DNA of 64,000 bases from Prevotella sp. ne3005 (GTDB taxonomy: Bacteria; Bacteroidota; Bacteroidia; Bacteroidales; Bacteroidaceae). The position numbers were made by a program, and so were the translations under genes. The stretch is from positions 186,001 to 250,000 of the forward strand of contig NZ_FOCK01000004.1 in the NCBI RefSeq assembly GCF_900110085.1, read 5' to 3'. The stretch's first letter is position 1. Every line of letters starts with the position of its first letter. The notes beneath the pieces are model-generated. The model saw nothing but the letters and a program-made list of their open reading frames with translations. It made no database searches and was not told the origin of the DNA. Positions 1 to 10,029 of this stretch are shown here, piece by piece.

Positions 1-332
1 TCGGAGATTGGGATAAGGCGATTGCCGTGAGGCATACGGTATTTAAGCACAATAAAGGCGATACCCTGATTATTGAAGAATGTAGCCCACTGGTGACCCT
101 CATGATCCATGGCAAGATGTGTATATCCACCGCCAGGGCAGCAGACCACAGCACGCCCCGTGGCACGCTTGGCATCAGGCAGATAAACAGTTATTTCTGC
201 GTGGTCGTTAGTATCAGGGCTGACCACTGTTGCCCCTTTGGGCCATAATTCCATCGTTGTTCCTTTTTGTGAATAGGCGGCTGCCGAACAGGTCAGCAAT
301 AACGCGGTGAATACTGTTTTTAGACTTTTCAT
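1..332 (-). CDS. Partial alpha/beta-hydrolase (esterase/lipase-like), 3' end outside window
   Basis: Read by translating the complement from the ATG at 330-332. The product opens with a signal peptide (MKSLKTVFTALLLTCSAAAY) and continues with a stretch containing CCPGGGYTHLAMDHEG and, further on, FIVLKYRMPHG. The HGGG-like oxyanion-hole segment (here PGGGY) followed by a conserved KYR is typical of the esterase/lipase family often found beside xylan- and pectin-degrading enzymes in Bacteroidota. About 110 codons are visible; the catalytic Ser and His would lie beyond the window edge. It is divergent from the sialate O-acetylesterase-like gene at 425. Family assignment is confident, substrate unknown. 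Confidence 0.7.
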   Translation of the reverse strand, partial: MKSLKTVFTALLLTCSAAAYSQKGTTMELWPKGATVVSPDTNDHAEITVYLPDAKRATGRAVVCCPGGGYTHLAMDHEGHQWATFFNNQGIAFIVLKYRMPHGNRLIPIS

Positions 333-357
333 TGTTGGATTTGTATATTTTTGGGTG

Positions 358-365
358 CAAAGATA
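358..365 (-). promoter_or_regulatory. Minus-strand -7 box (TATCTTTG) for the partial esterase
   Basis: CAAAGATA on the plus strand reads TATCTTTG on the minus strand, matching the Bacteroidota -7 consensus TAnnTTTG, about 25 bp upstream of the ATG at 332. No clear -33 TTG is visible. Confidence 0.45.
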
Positions 366-386
366 ATAAAATTAATTATTTTTTCG

Positions 387-394
387 TACCTTTG
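387..394 (+). promoter_or_regulatory. -7 box (TACCTTTG) for the sialate esterase-like gene
   Basis: TACCTTTG fits TAnnTTTG and lies about 30 bp before the ATG at 425. No convincing -33 element is seen in the AT-rich stretch upstream. Confidence 0.45.
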
Positions 395-424
395 TCCGCT
401 GAAAAAAAACTTAAAAACCCAAAA

Positions 425-1879
425 ATGAAAAAAATTCTCTTAATTGTGGCACTCATGGCACTGGCTATCGGTGTTGAGGCGAAGGTAAGGCTGCCGCACA
501 TTCTCTGCGACAACATGGTCATACAACAGCAGACTGATGTCCGCCTCTGGGGCTGGGCTGAACCAGGAAAGCAAGTGAAGGTAAAAACCTCATGGAGCGA
601 GACCACAGCCACGGTAAAGGCTGACAAGGACGGACGCTGGTTGGTAAAGGTAAAGACACCCAAGGCTTCGTACGAGCCACTCAGCATCACTTTTGACGAC
701 GGTGAGCAGGTAAGCATCAACAATGTGTTGGCCGGCGAGGTGTGGGTCTGTGCAGGACAGTCGAACATGGAGATGCCGGTAAAAGGCTTCTGGATGTGTC
801 CCGTGGAAGGCTATAATGACGTAGTGGTTGATGCCAAAAAGCATGCAGGCGTGAGAAGCGTGAAGATTCCAAGCACGATGAGTGCTACACCTCAGGACGA
901 TGCCCAGTGTGCGTGGCGGGTGTGCACGCCAAACACTGTAGGCGACTTCTCGGCCACGGGTTATTTCTTCGCCCGTAAGATGCACGAGGCCCTCGACATA
1001 CCCATCGGACTCATTGAAGCTAATAAAGGAGGTACGCGCGCGGAAAGCTGGCTGACAAAAGAGAATCTGGAGAAGTACACCAACGACCCGACAGACTCGG
1101 TAGAGATCTGTAAGAAATGGTCACAGTGGGACTACCACCGATCACTGCTTTGGGGCAACGGCACATTTAACCCTATTCTGAACTATACGGTGAAGGGAAT
1201 CCTCTATTATCAAGGCTGCTCGAACGTGGGCGACCCTGGTGACCAGTATTCTGAGCGTATGAAGTTATTGGTGGACCAGTGGAGAGGACAATTCGGTCTG
1301 GGTGAGATTCCCTTTTACTTCGTGCAGATTGCACCCTACCGTTATGATGACGACAACAACGCCATCAGCGGTGCCCTGTTACGCGAGCAACAGTTCAAGG
1401 CCTCACAAATCATCCCCAACAGTTCGTTGGTGTGTACCAACGATTTGGTGTATCCCTATGAGTTCTCACAAATCCACCCCACACAAAAACAGCAGGTAGG
1501 TGAGCGGTTGGCCTATACGGCACTGGCCCGTGACTACGGCTTCGAGGGACTGATGTACGAGAGTCCTACCTATAAGGACATGCTGGTGAAGGAGGATGCC
1601 ATCTTCATCCATCTGGACCATAACTACCATACGGACGCACCTTTTGAGGACATACAGGGTTTTGAGATTGCGGGTGAGGATAAAGTGTTCCATCCGGCAA
1701 AAGCCCAGCACTTCTGGCAGCCGGGCGGCGGTTATTGGGACGAAGCCATTAAGATCTCGTCTCCAGAAGTAAAGAAGCCCGTGGCAGTGAGATATTGTTT
1801 CAGGAATTTCCAGATTGGCAACGTAAAAAATGGAGGAAACTTACCACTCTTTCCGTTTAGAACAGACAAGTGGGAGTAA
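425..1879 (+). CDS. Sialate O-acetylesterase-like carbohydrate esterase (SASA/DUF303 family)
   Basis: A 484-residue secreted protein. The ATG at 425 is chosen because it begins a clean signal peptide (MKKILLIVALMALAIGVEA); the frame stays open further upstream but lacks signal-peptide character. An N-terminal beta-sandwich-like part is followed by GQSNM at residues 111-115, whose Ser113 is the expected SGNH-type nucleophile. Late in the chain IHPTQKQQVGERLA supplies the expected catalytic His. YYQGCSNVGDP is the usual conserved middle block. The family removes O-acetyl groups from sialic acids or plant glycans; in a plant-glycan-degrading Bacteroidota the latter is plausible but inferred. The Nudix gene follows 15 bp downstream. 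Confidence 0.85.
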   Translation: MKKILLIVALMALAIGVEAKVRLPHILCDNMVIQQQTDVRLWGWAEPGKQVKVKTSWSETTATVKADKDGRWLVKVKTPKASYEPLSITFDDGEQVSINNVLAGEVWVCAGQSNMEMPVKGFWMCPVEGYNDVVVDAKKHAGVRSVKIPSTMSATPQDDAQCAWRVCTPNTVGDFSATGYFFARKMHEALDIPIGLIEANKGGTRAESWLTKENLEKYTNDPTDSVEICKKWSQWDYHRSLLWGNGTFNPILNYTVKGILYYQGCSNVGDPGDQYSERMKLLVDQWRGQFGLGEIPFYFVQIAPYRYDDDNNAISGALLREQQFKASQIIPNSSLVCTNDLVYPYEFSQIHPTQKQQVGERLAYTALARDYGFEGLMYESPTYKDMLVKEDAIFIHLDHNYHTDAPFEDIQGFEIAGEDKVFHPAKAQHFWQPGGGYWDEAIKISSPEVKKPVAVRYCFRNFQIGNVKNGGNLPLFPFRTDKWE

Positions 1880-1894
1880 GACGGCGTTTGAGTT

Positions 1895-2428
1895 ATGAAA
1901 GATCATCCATTAGAACTGTTTCACTTCTGTCCGAAATGCGGGAGTAAGAATTTTGAGATTCATAATGCATTAAGCAGGCATTGTAATGACTGCGGGTTTA
2001 CATACTACCAGAACCCGAGGGCCTCAACGGCAGCATTCATCCTAAACAGTAAGGGGGAACTGCTGATTGCGCGTCGTGCCAAGGACCCTGCCAAGGGTAC
2101 CCTGGACCTGCCTGGCGGATTCGTGGACAATGCAGAGACCGCAGAGGAGGGTATGGTACGTGAAATCAGGGAAGAGACGGGTCTTGAGATCAAGCCAGAC
2201 CGCGTAGAATATCTTTTCTCTATACCCAACATATACCGCTACTCAGGCATGGACATTCACACACTCGACCTCTTCTTCCTCTGCCATGTCGAAGACGGGC
2301 AAGAGGTTGCCGCAGATGATGATGCCGCAGAGCTGACATGGTTGCCATTGAGGGAGGTGTATGTGGAGCGCTTCGGACTCAAGTCTATCCGACAAGCCGT
2401 ACACCGATTCCTGGCACGAAACTGTTAA
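1895..2428 (+). CDS. Nudix hydrolase with N-terminal zinc ribbon
   Basis: A 177-residue cytosolic protein. Cys12, Cys15, Cys30 and Cys33 form a zinc ribbon like that of NADH pyrophosphatase-type Nudix enzymes. The Nudix box is complete and matches GX5EX7REXXEEXG: GGFVDNAETAEEG, then REIREETGLEI, at about residues 70-95. Such enzymes hydrolyse nucleoside diphosphates linked to another moiety (NADH, ADP-ribose, oxidised nucleotides); the substrate cannot be read from sequence. It lies 15 bp after the esterase gene and 87 bp before topA, which has its own promoter. Confidence 0.85.
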   Translation: MKDHPLELFHFCPKCGSKNFEIHNALSRHCNDCGFTYYQNPRASTAAFILNSKGELLIARRAKDPAKGTLDLPGGFVDNAETAEEGMVREIREETGLEIKPDRVEYLFSIPNIYRYSGMDIHTLDLFFLCHVEDGQEVAADDDAAELTWLPLREVYVERFGLKSIRQAVHRFLARNC

Positions 2429-2476
2429 TAAAACAAAAATTCTCTATATAAATAAGGTGGGAGCAACTTTTTTATG

Positions 2477-2484
2477 TACTTTTG
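2477..2484 (+). promoter_or_regulatory. -7 box (TACTTTTG) for topA operon
   Basis: TACTTTTG fits TAnnTTTG, 31 bp before the topA ATG. The -33 region (GGTGGGAGC) lacks a clear TTG. Confidence 0.5.
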
Positions 2485-2515
2485 CAGCCCGAAAGTAAAA
2501 AGAAAAGAGTAAGAT

Positions 2516-4828
2516 ATGCAAAAGAACTTAGTGATTGTGGAGTCTCCTGCCAAGGCGAAGACCATTGAAAAATTCCTTGGAAAGGACTTTAAGGTCATGT
2601 CGAGCTATGGCCACATCCGTGACTTGAAGAAGCGTGAGCTGAGCATCGACGATCGGACTTTGGAGCCCGAATATGAGATTCCCGAAGAAAAGGCCAAGCT
2701 TGTGGCCGATCTGCGCAGCAAGGCAGACAAGGCAGAGAAGGTATGGCTCGCATCCGATGAAGACCGTGAAGGAGAGGCTATATCCTGGCACCTTTGCGAG
2801 GTGCTGGGATTAGACAAACAGAAGACGAACCGTATCGTGTTCCATGAAATCACCAAACCCGCCATCCTTGAAGCTATTGAGCATCCGCGCCACCTGAACA
2901 TGAATCTGGTGAATGCCCAGCAGGCACGTCGTGTGCTCGACCGCATCGTAGGTTTTAAACTCTCGCCAGTACTTTGGCGCAAGGTTAAGCCCGCCCTCTC
3001 TGCCGGACGTGTGCAGAGTGTGGCTGTGAGACTGATTGTGGAGCGTGAGCGTGAGATACAGAACTTCCAAAGCGAGGTTTACTACAGTGTAAGTGGCATA
3101 TTTGCCATTACCAATGCCGATGGCTCCGCCTCAGAGGTAAAGGCACAGCTTGCCAGCCGTTTCAAGACGGAAGGCGAGGTGATGGCGTTCTTAGAGAAGT
3201 GTAAGGATGCTACGTTTACTGTGGAGAGCATCTCGAAGAAGCCCATGAAACGTACACCGGCACCCCCCTTCACCACATCAACCCTGCAGCAGGAGGCCGC
3301 CCGTAAGCTGGGCTTCTCGGTAAGTCAGACGATGATGGTGGCCCAGCGCCTGTATGAGAGTGGACGAATCACTTATATGCGTACAGACTCTGTGAACCTC
3401 TCGAAACTCTGTCTGAGTGCCAGCAAGAACGAAATTGTGAACCTCTACGGCGACAAATACAGTAAGACACGCCAGTATCACACGAGTGCCAAAGGTGCCC
3501 AGGAGGCCCACGAGGCCATCCGCCCCACTTATATGGATCAGGTGGAGATTGACGGAACGGCTCAGGAGAAACGCCTCTATGAACTGATCTGGAAGCGCAC
3601 CATCGCCAGCCAGATGGCAGATGCAGAGATTGAAAAGACCACCGTGAACATCCAGATAAGCAACACCAACGAGATGTTTGTGGCCCAGGGTGAGGTGGTG
3701 AAGTTCGACGGATTTATCAAGGTCTATCGCGAGTCGTCAGACGATGACGAGCAGCAGGATGAGTTCGGTCATATCCTGCCTCCGATGAAAAAGGATCAGG
3801 AGTTGACACGCCGGGAGATTCTTGCCACGGAACGATTCAGTGCAGGACCACAGCGCTATACCGAGGCCAGCCTCGTGAAAAAGATGGAAGAACTGGGCAT
3901 CGGCCGCCCCTCTACCTATGCACCCACCATCTCAACCATCCAGCAACGCGACTATGTGCAGCGTGGCGACAAGAAGGGTGAGGAGCGTTCCTACACGCTG
4001 CTGCAGTTGAAGGGCAAGCAGGTGACACAGAAGACACGAAAAGAGATTGTCGGCTCGGAGAAGGGGAAATTGTTGCCTACTGACATCGGTATGGTGGTGA
4101 ACGACTTCCTGATGGAGCATTTCAAGGATATTATGGACTACAACTTCACCGCCAAGGTGGAGCAGGACTTCGATAAGATTGCCGAAGGCGGCGAGATGTG
4201 GACGGACATGATGAAGCAGTTCTATAATAGTTTCGAGCCCGTGGTGGAGGAAACGATGAACAGCCGTCAGCAGCACAAGGCTGGTGAGCGCCTCTTGGGC
4301 AACGACCCCAAGACGGGACGTCCGGTATTTGTGAAGATTGGCCGTTTTGGCCCCGTGGTACAGATTGGCAGTGCCGACGACAGGGAGAAACCCTTGTTTG
4401 CCCAGTTGCCCAAGGAACAGAGCATGGAGACCATTACCATCGACGAGGCTATGGAACTGTTTAAGTTGCCCCGTGAAATTGGTGAGTATGAGGGTAAACC
4501 CGTTACCATCGGTGCCGGCCGTTTCGGACCCTATGTCCTCCACGACCGTCAGTACACTTCGATTCCCAAGGGTACCGACCCGATGGGCATCACGCTCGAT
4601 GATGCCATCCTACTCATTCAGGAGAAGCGTCAGCAAGACAGCAAGAAACACATGAAGTTCTTCCTTGAAGACCCGAAGTTGGAAATCCTGAACGGCCGTT
4701 ACGGTCCATACCTGACTTATGATGGCAAGAACTACCGTCTGCCTAAGAGCCTGCACGAAAAGGTGACAGAACTGACGTACGGCGAGTGTATGAAGATTAT
4801 CCAGTCAACACCTACCAACCGTAAATGA
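2516..4828 (+). CDS. topA: DNA topoisomerase I (type IA)
   Basis: A 770-residue cytosolic enzyme that relaxes negative supercoils by single-strand cleavage. The Toprim domain opens the protein (VIVESPAKAKTIEKFLG, then DEDREGEAISWHL for metal binding). The active-site Tyr is Y287 in GRITYMRTDSVNLS. GIGRPSTYA marks the conserved type IA core. The C-terminus carries three glycine-rich repeats (GRFGPVVQIG, GAGRFGPYVLHD, GRYGPYLTYDG) in place of E. coli-type Cys4 zinc fingers; none of those Cys clusters is visible. The stop overlaps the aroK start (ATGA), so the two are probably translationally coupled. Confidence 0.97.
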   Translation: MQKNLVIVESPAKAKTIEKFLGKDFKVMSSYGHIRDLKKRELSIDDRTLEPEYEIPEEKAKLVADLRSKADKAEKVWLASDEDREGEAISWHLCEVLGLDKQKTNRIVFHEITKPAILEAIEHPRHLNMNLVNAQQARRVLDRIVGFKLSPVLWRKVKPALSAGRVQSVAVRLIVEREREIQNFQSEVYYSVSGIFAITNADGSASEVKAQLASRFKTEGEVMAFLEKCKDATFTVESISKKPMKRTPAPPFTTSTLQQEAARKLGFSVSQTMMVAQRLYESGRITYMRTDSVNLSKLCLSASKNEIVNLYGDKYSKTRQYHTSAKGAQEAHEAIRPTYMDQVEIDGTAQEKRLYELIWKRTIASQMADAEIEKTTVNIQISNTNEMFVAQGEVVKFDGFIKVYRESSDDDEQQDEFGHILPPMKKDQELTRREILATERFSAGPQRYTEASLVKKMEELGIGRPSTYAPTISTIQQRDYVQRGDKKGEERSYTLLQLKGKQVTQKTRKEIVGSEKGKLLPTDIGMVVNDFLMEHFKDIMDYNFTAKVEQDFDKIAEGGEMWTDMMKQFYNSFEPVVEETMNSRQQHKAGERLLGNDPKTGRPVFVKIGRFGPVVQIGSADDREKPLFAQLPKEQSMETITIDEAMELFKLPREIGEYEGKPVTIGAGRFGPYVLHDRQYTSIPKGTDPMGITLDDAILLIQEKRQQDSKKHMKFFLEDPKLEILNGRYGPYLTYDGKNYRLPKSLHEKVTELTYGECMKIIQSTPTNRK

Positions 4829-5352
4829 CGAGGATTATCCTGATAGGCTATATGGGCGCCGGGAAGACTACCGTTGGAAAGGCGCTGTCGAAGGAACTGG
4901 GTATTATCTTCTACGACCTTGACTGGTATATCGAGAGCCGTATGCGCAAGACGGTAGCCCAGATATTTGCCGAGAAGGGCGAGGAGGGATTCCGCAAGAT
5001 AGAGTACAACATGCTGCACGAAGTGGCAGAGTTTGAAGATGTGATCATCAGCTGTGGCGGTGGTACGCCCTGCTTCTTCGACAACATGGACTACCTGAAC
5101 CAGCAGGGGAAGGTGGTATATCTGAAGGCCGACCCCGAGGTGCTGTACAAGCACTTGCTGATGGGAAAGACGGAGCGCCCCCTGCTGAAGGGCAAGACGC
5201 CCGAACAGCTCATCACCTTCATCCGCGAACAGCTGGAGAAGCGCGAGCCCTATTACACCAAAGCCAGGTATACCCTCGACGTAAGCCTGATGGACAATTA
5301 TGAGAAAATCAAAATCAGCGTACAGAAGATACGTGAATTACTAAACCTATAG
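4825..5352 (+). CDS. aroK: Shikimate kinase
   Basis: A 175-residue cytosolic enzyme that phosphorylates shikimate at the 3-OH with ATP, a step of chorismate and aromatic amino-acid synthesis. Walker A is GYMGAGKTT at residues 8-16. The shikimate-binding segment GEEGFRKIE and the glycine triplet in SCGGGTPCF are present, and ERPLLKG forms the lid. The length is normal for the family. Its ATG overlaps the topA stop and speA follows after 13 bp, so it sits in a topA-aroK-speA-argB run. Confidence 0.96.
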   Translation: MTRIILIGYMGAGKTTVGKALSKELGIIFYDLDWYIESRMRKTVAQIFAEKGEEGFRKIEYNMLHEVAEFEDVIISCGGGTPCFFDNMDYLNQQGKVVYLKADPEVLYKHLLMGKTERPLLKGKTPEQLITFIREQLEKREPYYTKARYTLDVSLMDNYEKIKISVQKIRELLNL

Positions 5353-5365
5353 ACCGTCAACACAA

Positions 5366-7254
<1,889 letters not shown>

Positions 7255-7258
<4 letters not shown>

Positions 7259-7292
7259 AGGTAAAAAGGTAAGAAAGTAAAAGGGTGAAAGA
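7255..7292 (+). repeat. Octamer (GTAAAAAG-type) array between speA and argB
   Basis: After GTAAAG, whose TAA is the speA stop, the units read GTAAAAAG, GTAAGAAA, GTAAAAGG and GTGAAAGA. The last supplies the argB GTG start codon. The same 8-bp family recurs at 29087, 38569 and 53778, and in reverse inside two signal peptides. Confidence 0.8.
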
Positions 7293-8058
7293 GAAGCTGA
7301 CTATAGTCAAGGTAGGTGGGGCCGTTGTCGAGGACGAGGCCCAACTCGCACAGCTCCTCAAGGACTTCAGTGCCATTGAGGGGAAAAAGGTTTTGGTACA
7401 TGGTGGAGGCCGTCGCGCCACACAAGTGGCTGCCAGCCTCGGCATCGAGTCGAAGATGGTGAATGGCCGCAGAATCACCGATGCAGAGATGCTCAACGTA
7501 GTAACGATGGTCTATGGCGGTCTGGTGAACAAGAATCTTGTGGCCCGTCTGCAGGCCAACGGTGTTAATGCCCTCGGACTGACGGGAGCCGACATCGACG
7601 TTATCCGTTCACACAAGCGTCCCCTGAAGGATGGCATCGACTATGGATTCGTGGGTGATGTAGACAAAGCCAATGGCCAGATGCTCAGTCGTCTTATCGA
7701 AGAAGGCATCACCCCCGTGATGGCTCCACTGACGCACGATGGTCAGGGAACGATCCTCAACACCAATGCCGACACCATTGCCTCGGAAACAGCCAAAGCC
7801 CTGGCACCCTATTACGATGTTACGCTGATCTTCAGCTTCGAGAAGAAAGGTGTGCTTAGCAATCCTGATGACGACGACTCTGTGATTCCCGTCATCACGC
7901 ACGCGGACTTTATTAAATATAAGGAAGACGGCACCATCAGTGGCGGTATGCTGCCAAAGATTGAGAATGCCCTTGCAGCCATCGACGCCGGTGTAGGCCG
8001 TGTCATTATCACTCTTGCTACGGCCATCGATGGTCATGCTGGTACAGTAATTCAATAA
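7285..8058 (+). CDS. argB: Acetylglutamate kinase (GTG start)
   Basis: A 257-residue cytosolic kinase that phosphorylates N-acetylglutamate, the second step of arginine synthesis. The GTG at 7285 is chosen because the product then begins MKEKLTIVKVGGAVVEDE, the usual family start with its KVGG phosphate loop; no ATG lies upstream in frame. VHGGGRRATQVAASLG binds acetylglutamate, and the C-terminal SGGMLPKIENALAAIDAGV is the usual ATP/effector block. The start codon lies inside an octamer repeat. A strong terminator begins at its stop codon. Confidence 0.95.
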   Translation: MKEKLTIVKVGGAVVEDEAQLAQLLKDFSAIEGKKVLVHGGGRRATQVAASLGIESKMVNGRRITDAEMLNVVTMVYGGLVNKNLVARLQANGVNALGLTGADIDVIRSHKRPLKDGIDYGFVGDVDKANGQMLSRLIEEGITPVMAPLTHDGQGTILNTNADTIASETAKALAPYYDVTLIFSFEKKGVLSNPDDDDSVIPVITHADFIKYKEDGTISGGMLPKIENALAAIDAGVGRVIITLATAIDGHAGTVIQ

Positions 8059-8084
8059 AAAGGCGAAATTTTTTTCGCCTTTTT
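8057..8084 (+). terminator. Intrinsic terminator after argB
   Basis: AAAAAGGCGAAA (8057-8068) pairs perfectly with TTTCGCCTTTTT (8073-8084) around a TTTT loop. The stem begins within the argB TAA. Confidence 0.9.
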
Positions 8085-8125
8085 GTAACTTTCCCCCGTT
8101 TCAATCGTCATTACTATTAGAGAGG

Positions 8126-8644
8126 ATGAAAAAAATCAGTTTCCGGAATGATATCCTGCCGCTCAAAAATGAGCTCTACAGGCTTGCCCTCCGCATCACT
8201 CTCAACCCTGCGGAGGCGGAAGACATTGTTCAGGAGACAATGATTAAAGTATGGAACAAGAGGGAGCAATGGAATGACATTGAATCGATAGAAGCCTTCT
8301 GCCTCACCATCTGCCGGAACATCTCGCTCGACAAGATGCGGAAGATGGAGAACCAGAACCAAAGCTTAGAGGAAAGTGAGCATGATGCTCCAGACCAAAG
8401 CTACGCATCCAATCCCGAGGAACAGGCCATGCAGCAAGACAAGCTCATGCTGATACGCCGCCTCATCAACGCTCTGCCGGAGAAACAGCGAAGTGCCATG
8501 CAGCTCCGAGACTTTGAGGGGAAGAGCTATAAGGAAATCGCCCAGATCATGGACATCAGTGAGGAACAGGTGAAAATCAACATCTTCCGAGCTCGCCAGA
8601 CCATCCGGCAGAAATTTTTAGAAACAGAAGAATATGGACTATAA
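8126..8644 (+). CDS. ECF-type RNA polymerase sigma-70 factor
   Basis: A 172-residue protein with only sigma regions 2 and 4. Region 2 (about residues 10-75) includes NPAEAEDIVQETMIKVWNKR, the core-binding DIVQE-type motif, and SIEAFCLTICRNISLDKMRK. Region 4 (about 110-165) ends in the helix-turn-helix GKSYKEIAQIMDISEEQVK, followed by INIFRARQTIRQ. Promoter targets are unknown. The stop overlaps the next gene by 11 bp, and that gene encodes a single-pass membrane protein, the normal arrangement of an ECF sigma and its membrane partner. Confidence 0.9.
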   Translation: MKKISFRNDILPLKNELYRLALRITLNPAEAEDIVQETMIKVWNKREQWNDIESIEAFCLTICRNISLDKMRKMENQNQSLEESEHDAPDQSYASNPEEQAMQQDKLMLIRRLINALPEKQRSAMQLRDFEGKSYKEIAQIMDISEEQVKINIFRARQTIRQKFLETEEYGL

Positions 8645-9107
8645 GTATATTGAACAACTCTTGGAGCGCTACTGGCAGGGAGAGACCACCCTGCAGGAGG
8701 AGACCATTCTGAAGACCTTCTTCAGTCAGCCTGATATTCCTGAGGATCTCAGGAAATACAGTGCCCTTTTCACCTACGAGGCAGAGAAAACCGAAGGCTT
8801 AGGCGACGATTTCGATGCCCGCATGCTGGAGATGACAGGCGAGGCTCCCAAGGCAAAGACCGTGACACTGACGAGCCGTCTGATGCCGTTGTTCAAGGCT
8901 GCTGCCATCGTGGCCATCGTCCTGACCTTAGGCAATGCTGCCCAAGCACCATGGAACTACGGATGGGAAGATCCGAAAGAGGCCTACGCCAAGTTCCACC
9001 AGCAGAAGGTTGACTCAGTGAACGCTCTGGGAACCATCCAGGCAGAAAACGTTGCCGACAGTGCCAAGACCACGACACCTGCAGAACAGCCTGCCTATTA
9101 TGAGTAA
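8634..9107 (+). CDS. Probable membrane anti-sigma-like partner of the ECF sigma factor
   Basis: A 157-residue protein of unassigned family. The N-terminal half is soluble and acidic (IEQLLERYWQGETTLQEETI, then FFSQPDIPEDLRKYSALF). One hydrophobic segment follows at about residues 87-105 (FKAAAIVAIVLTLG), then a short periplasmic-type tail rich in Ala, Lys and Glu. The 11-bp overlap with the sigma gene implies coupled translation. Small proteins with this N-terminus and a single membrane helix are common directly after ECF sigma genes in Bacteroidales, so an anti-sigma role is inferred from topology and context, not from a recognised zinc-binding domain. Confidence 0.65.
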   Translation: MDYKYIEQLLERYWQGETTLQEETILKTFFSQPDIPEDLRKYSALFTYEAEKTEGLGDDFDARMLEMTGEAPKAKTVTLTSRLMPLFKAAAIVAIVLTLGNAAQAPWNYGWEDPKEAYAKFHQQKVDSVNALGTIQAENVADSAKTTTPAEQPAYYE

Positions 9108-9208
9108 GAAATTAATTCTATGCTTTCTTTATAACAATCATTATTAAACAAAAGAAACTGTGAAGTTTCATTCTCTCAAATCATTGGAAAATACTAACAA
9201 CGAAGAAC

Positions 9209-9237
9209 GGGCTGCCACCGAATATCGGGAGCAGCCC
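9209..9237. terminator. Possible bidirectional hairpin between convergent genes
   Basis: GGGCTGC (9209-9215) pairs with GCAGCCC (9231-9237), with an inner CCGA/TCGG pairing. It lies between the sigma-partner gene (+) and the CPBP gene (-). The flanking T-rich tract is short, so terminator strength is uncertain. Confidence 0.5.
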
Positions 9238-9270
9238 ACTTCATTTTCTTGAGGTTCCACTTTTATCTTT

Positions 9271-10029
9271 TCACTTCGCCAACCGCTGATTCAACTGAAA
9301 GAGCGACGGCAGGAAGATAAGCAACGAGAAGCCCAGTGCCATCAGCACCTTCTGTTCGCTGCCAAACATCTCGACCAGTGTGAGGTCGGGATCAGAATAG
9401 ATATTATATAAAATGTAAGCCACCGTATTGTTCACCCAGTGATAGACCACCCCTGGCACGATGCTGTCCGTACGCCAATACATCCAGCCCAAGAGCAGTC
9501 CGATGAGGAAGGCATGCGGCATTTGGGCTGGGTTCATGTGGACCACGGCAAAGAGCAATGCCGAGATGGCGATGCCTACCCAAGGATTCTGTTTCCATCG
9601 GAGCAGACTGCGCAGGATGGCCCCACGGAACACCATCTCTTCGGCCAATGGTGCCAGCAAGCCTACGACAAAATAGCCCCAGCGGTCTTTCATGATCATA
9701 TCGAATTCCCCCTCTACCACATTGGGCAATTCGGGCATGTGCTCCTGTAGCCATACCGATGGCACAATGGCACCCAAAGCTGCCACGACACACCAGAACA
9801 GTACAAACCAAGGACGGGTACGCACCCAATGGCGCGACACCACACTCCACTTAGCCAGCAGGAACACGGCCATCGTAAGTATACTGAACACAGCCATCGT
9901 GATGATCAGCCCTGTGGCATTCATCACCGTGTCTTTTCCCATCACCAGTGTCCAGACGCCCTGGACGATGAAACTCACCACCACCTGGATGGCTCCAAAG
10001 ATGACCGCATAAATCAAAGCATTCTTCAT
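9271..10029 (-). CDS. CPBP-family intramembrane metalloprotease (type II CAAX prenyl endopeptidase-like)
   Basis: A 252-residue protein with several membrane helices. The family motif EExxxR is present at residues 130-135 (EEMVFRG). The later conserved HMNPAQMPHAF and VVYHWVNN segments supply the other expected His and Asn residues. The family includes Rce1-like proteases and bacteriocin-immunity-type proteins; the substrate here is unknown. Its start overlaps the ribF stop by 3-4 bp (ATGA), so it is the second gene of a ribF-CPBP operon. Confidence 0.85.
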   Translation of the reverse strand: MKNALIYAVIFGAIQVVVSFIVQGVWTLVMGKDTVMNATGLIITMAVFSILTMAVFLLAKWSVVSRHWVRTRPWFVLFWCVVAALGAIVPSVWLQEHMPELPNVVEGEFDMIMKDRWGYFVVGLLAPLAEEMVFRGAILRSLLRWKQNPWVGIAISALLFAVVHMNPAQMPHAFLIGLLLGWMYWRTDSIVPGVVYHWVNNTVAYILYNIYSDPDLTLVEMFGSEQKVLMALGFSLLIFLPSLFQLNQRLAK

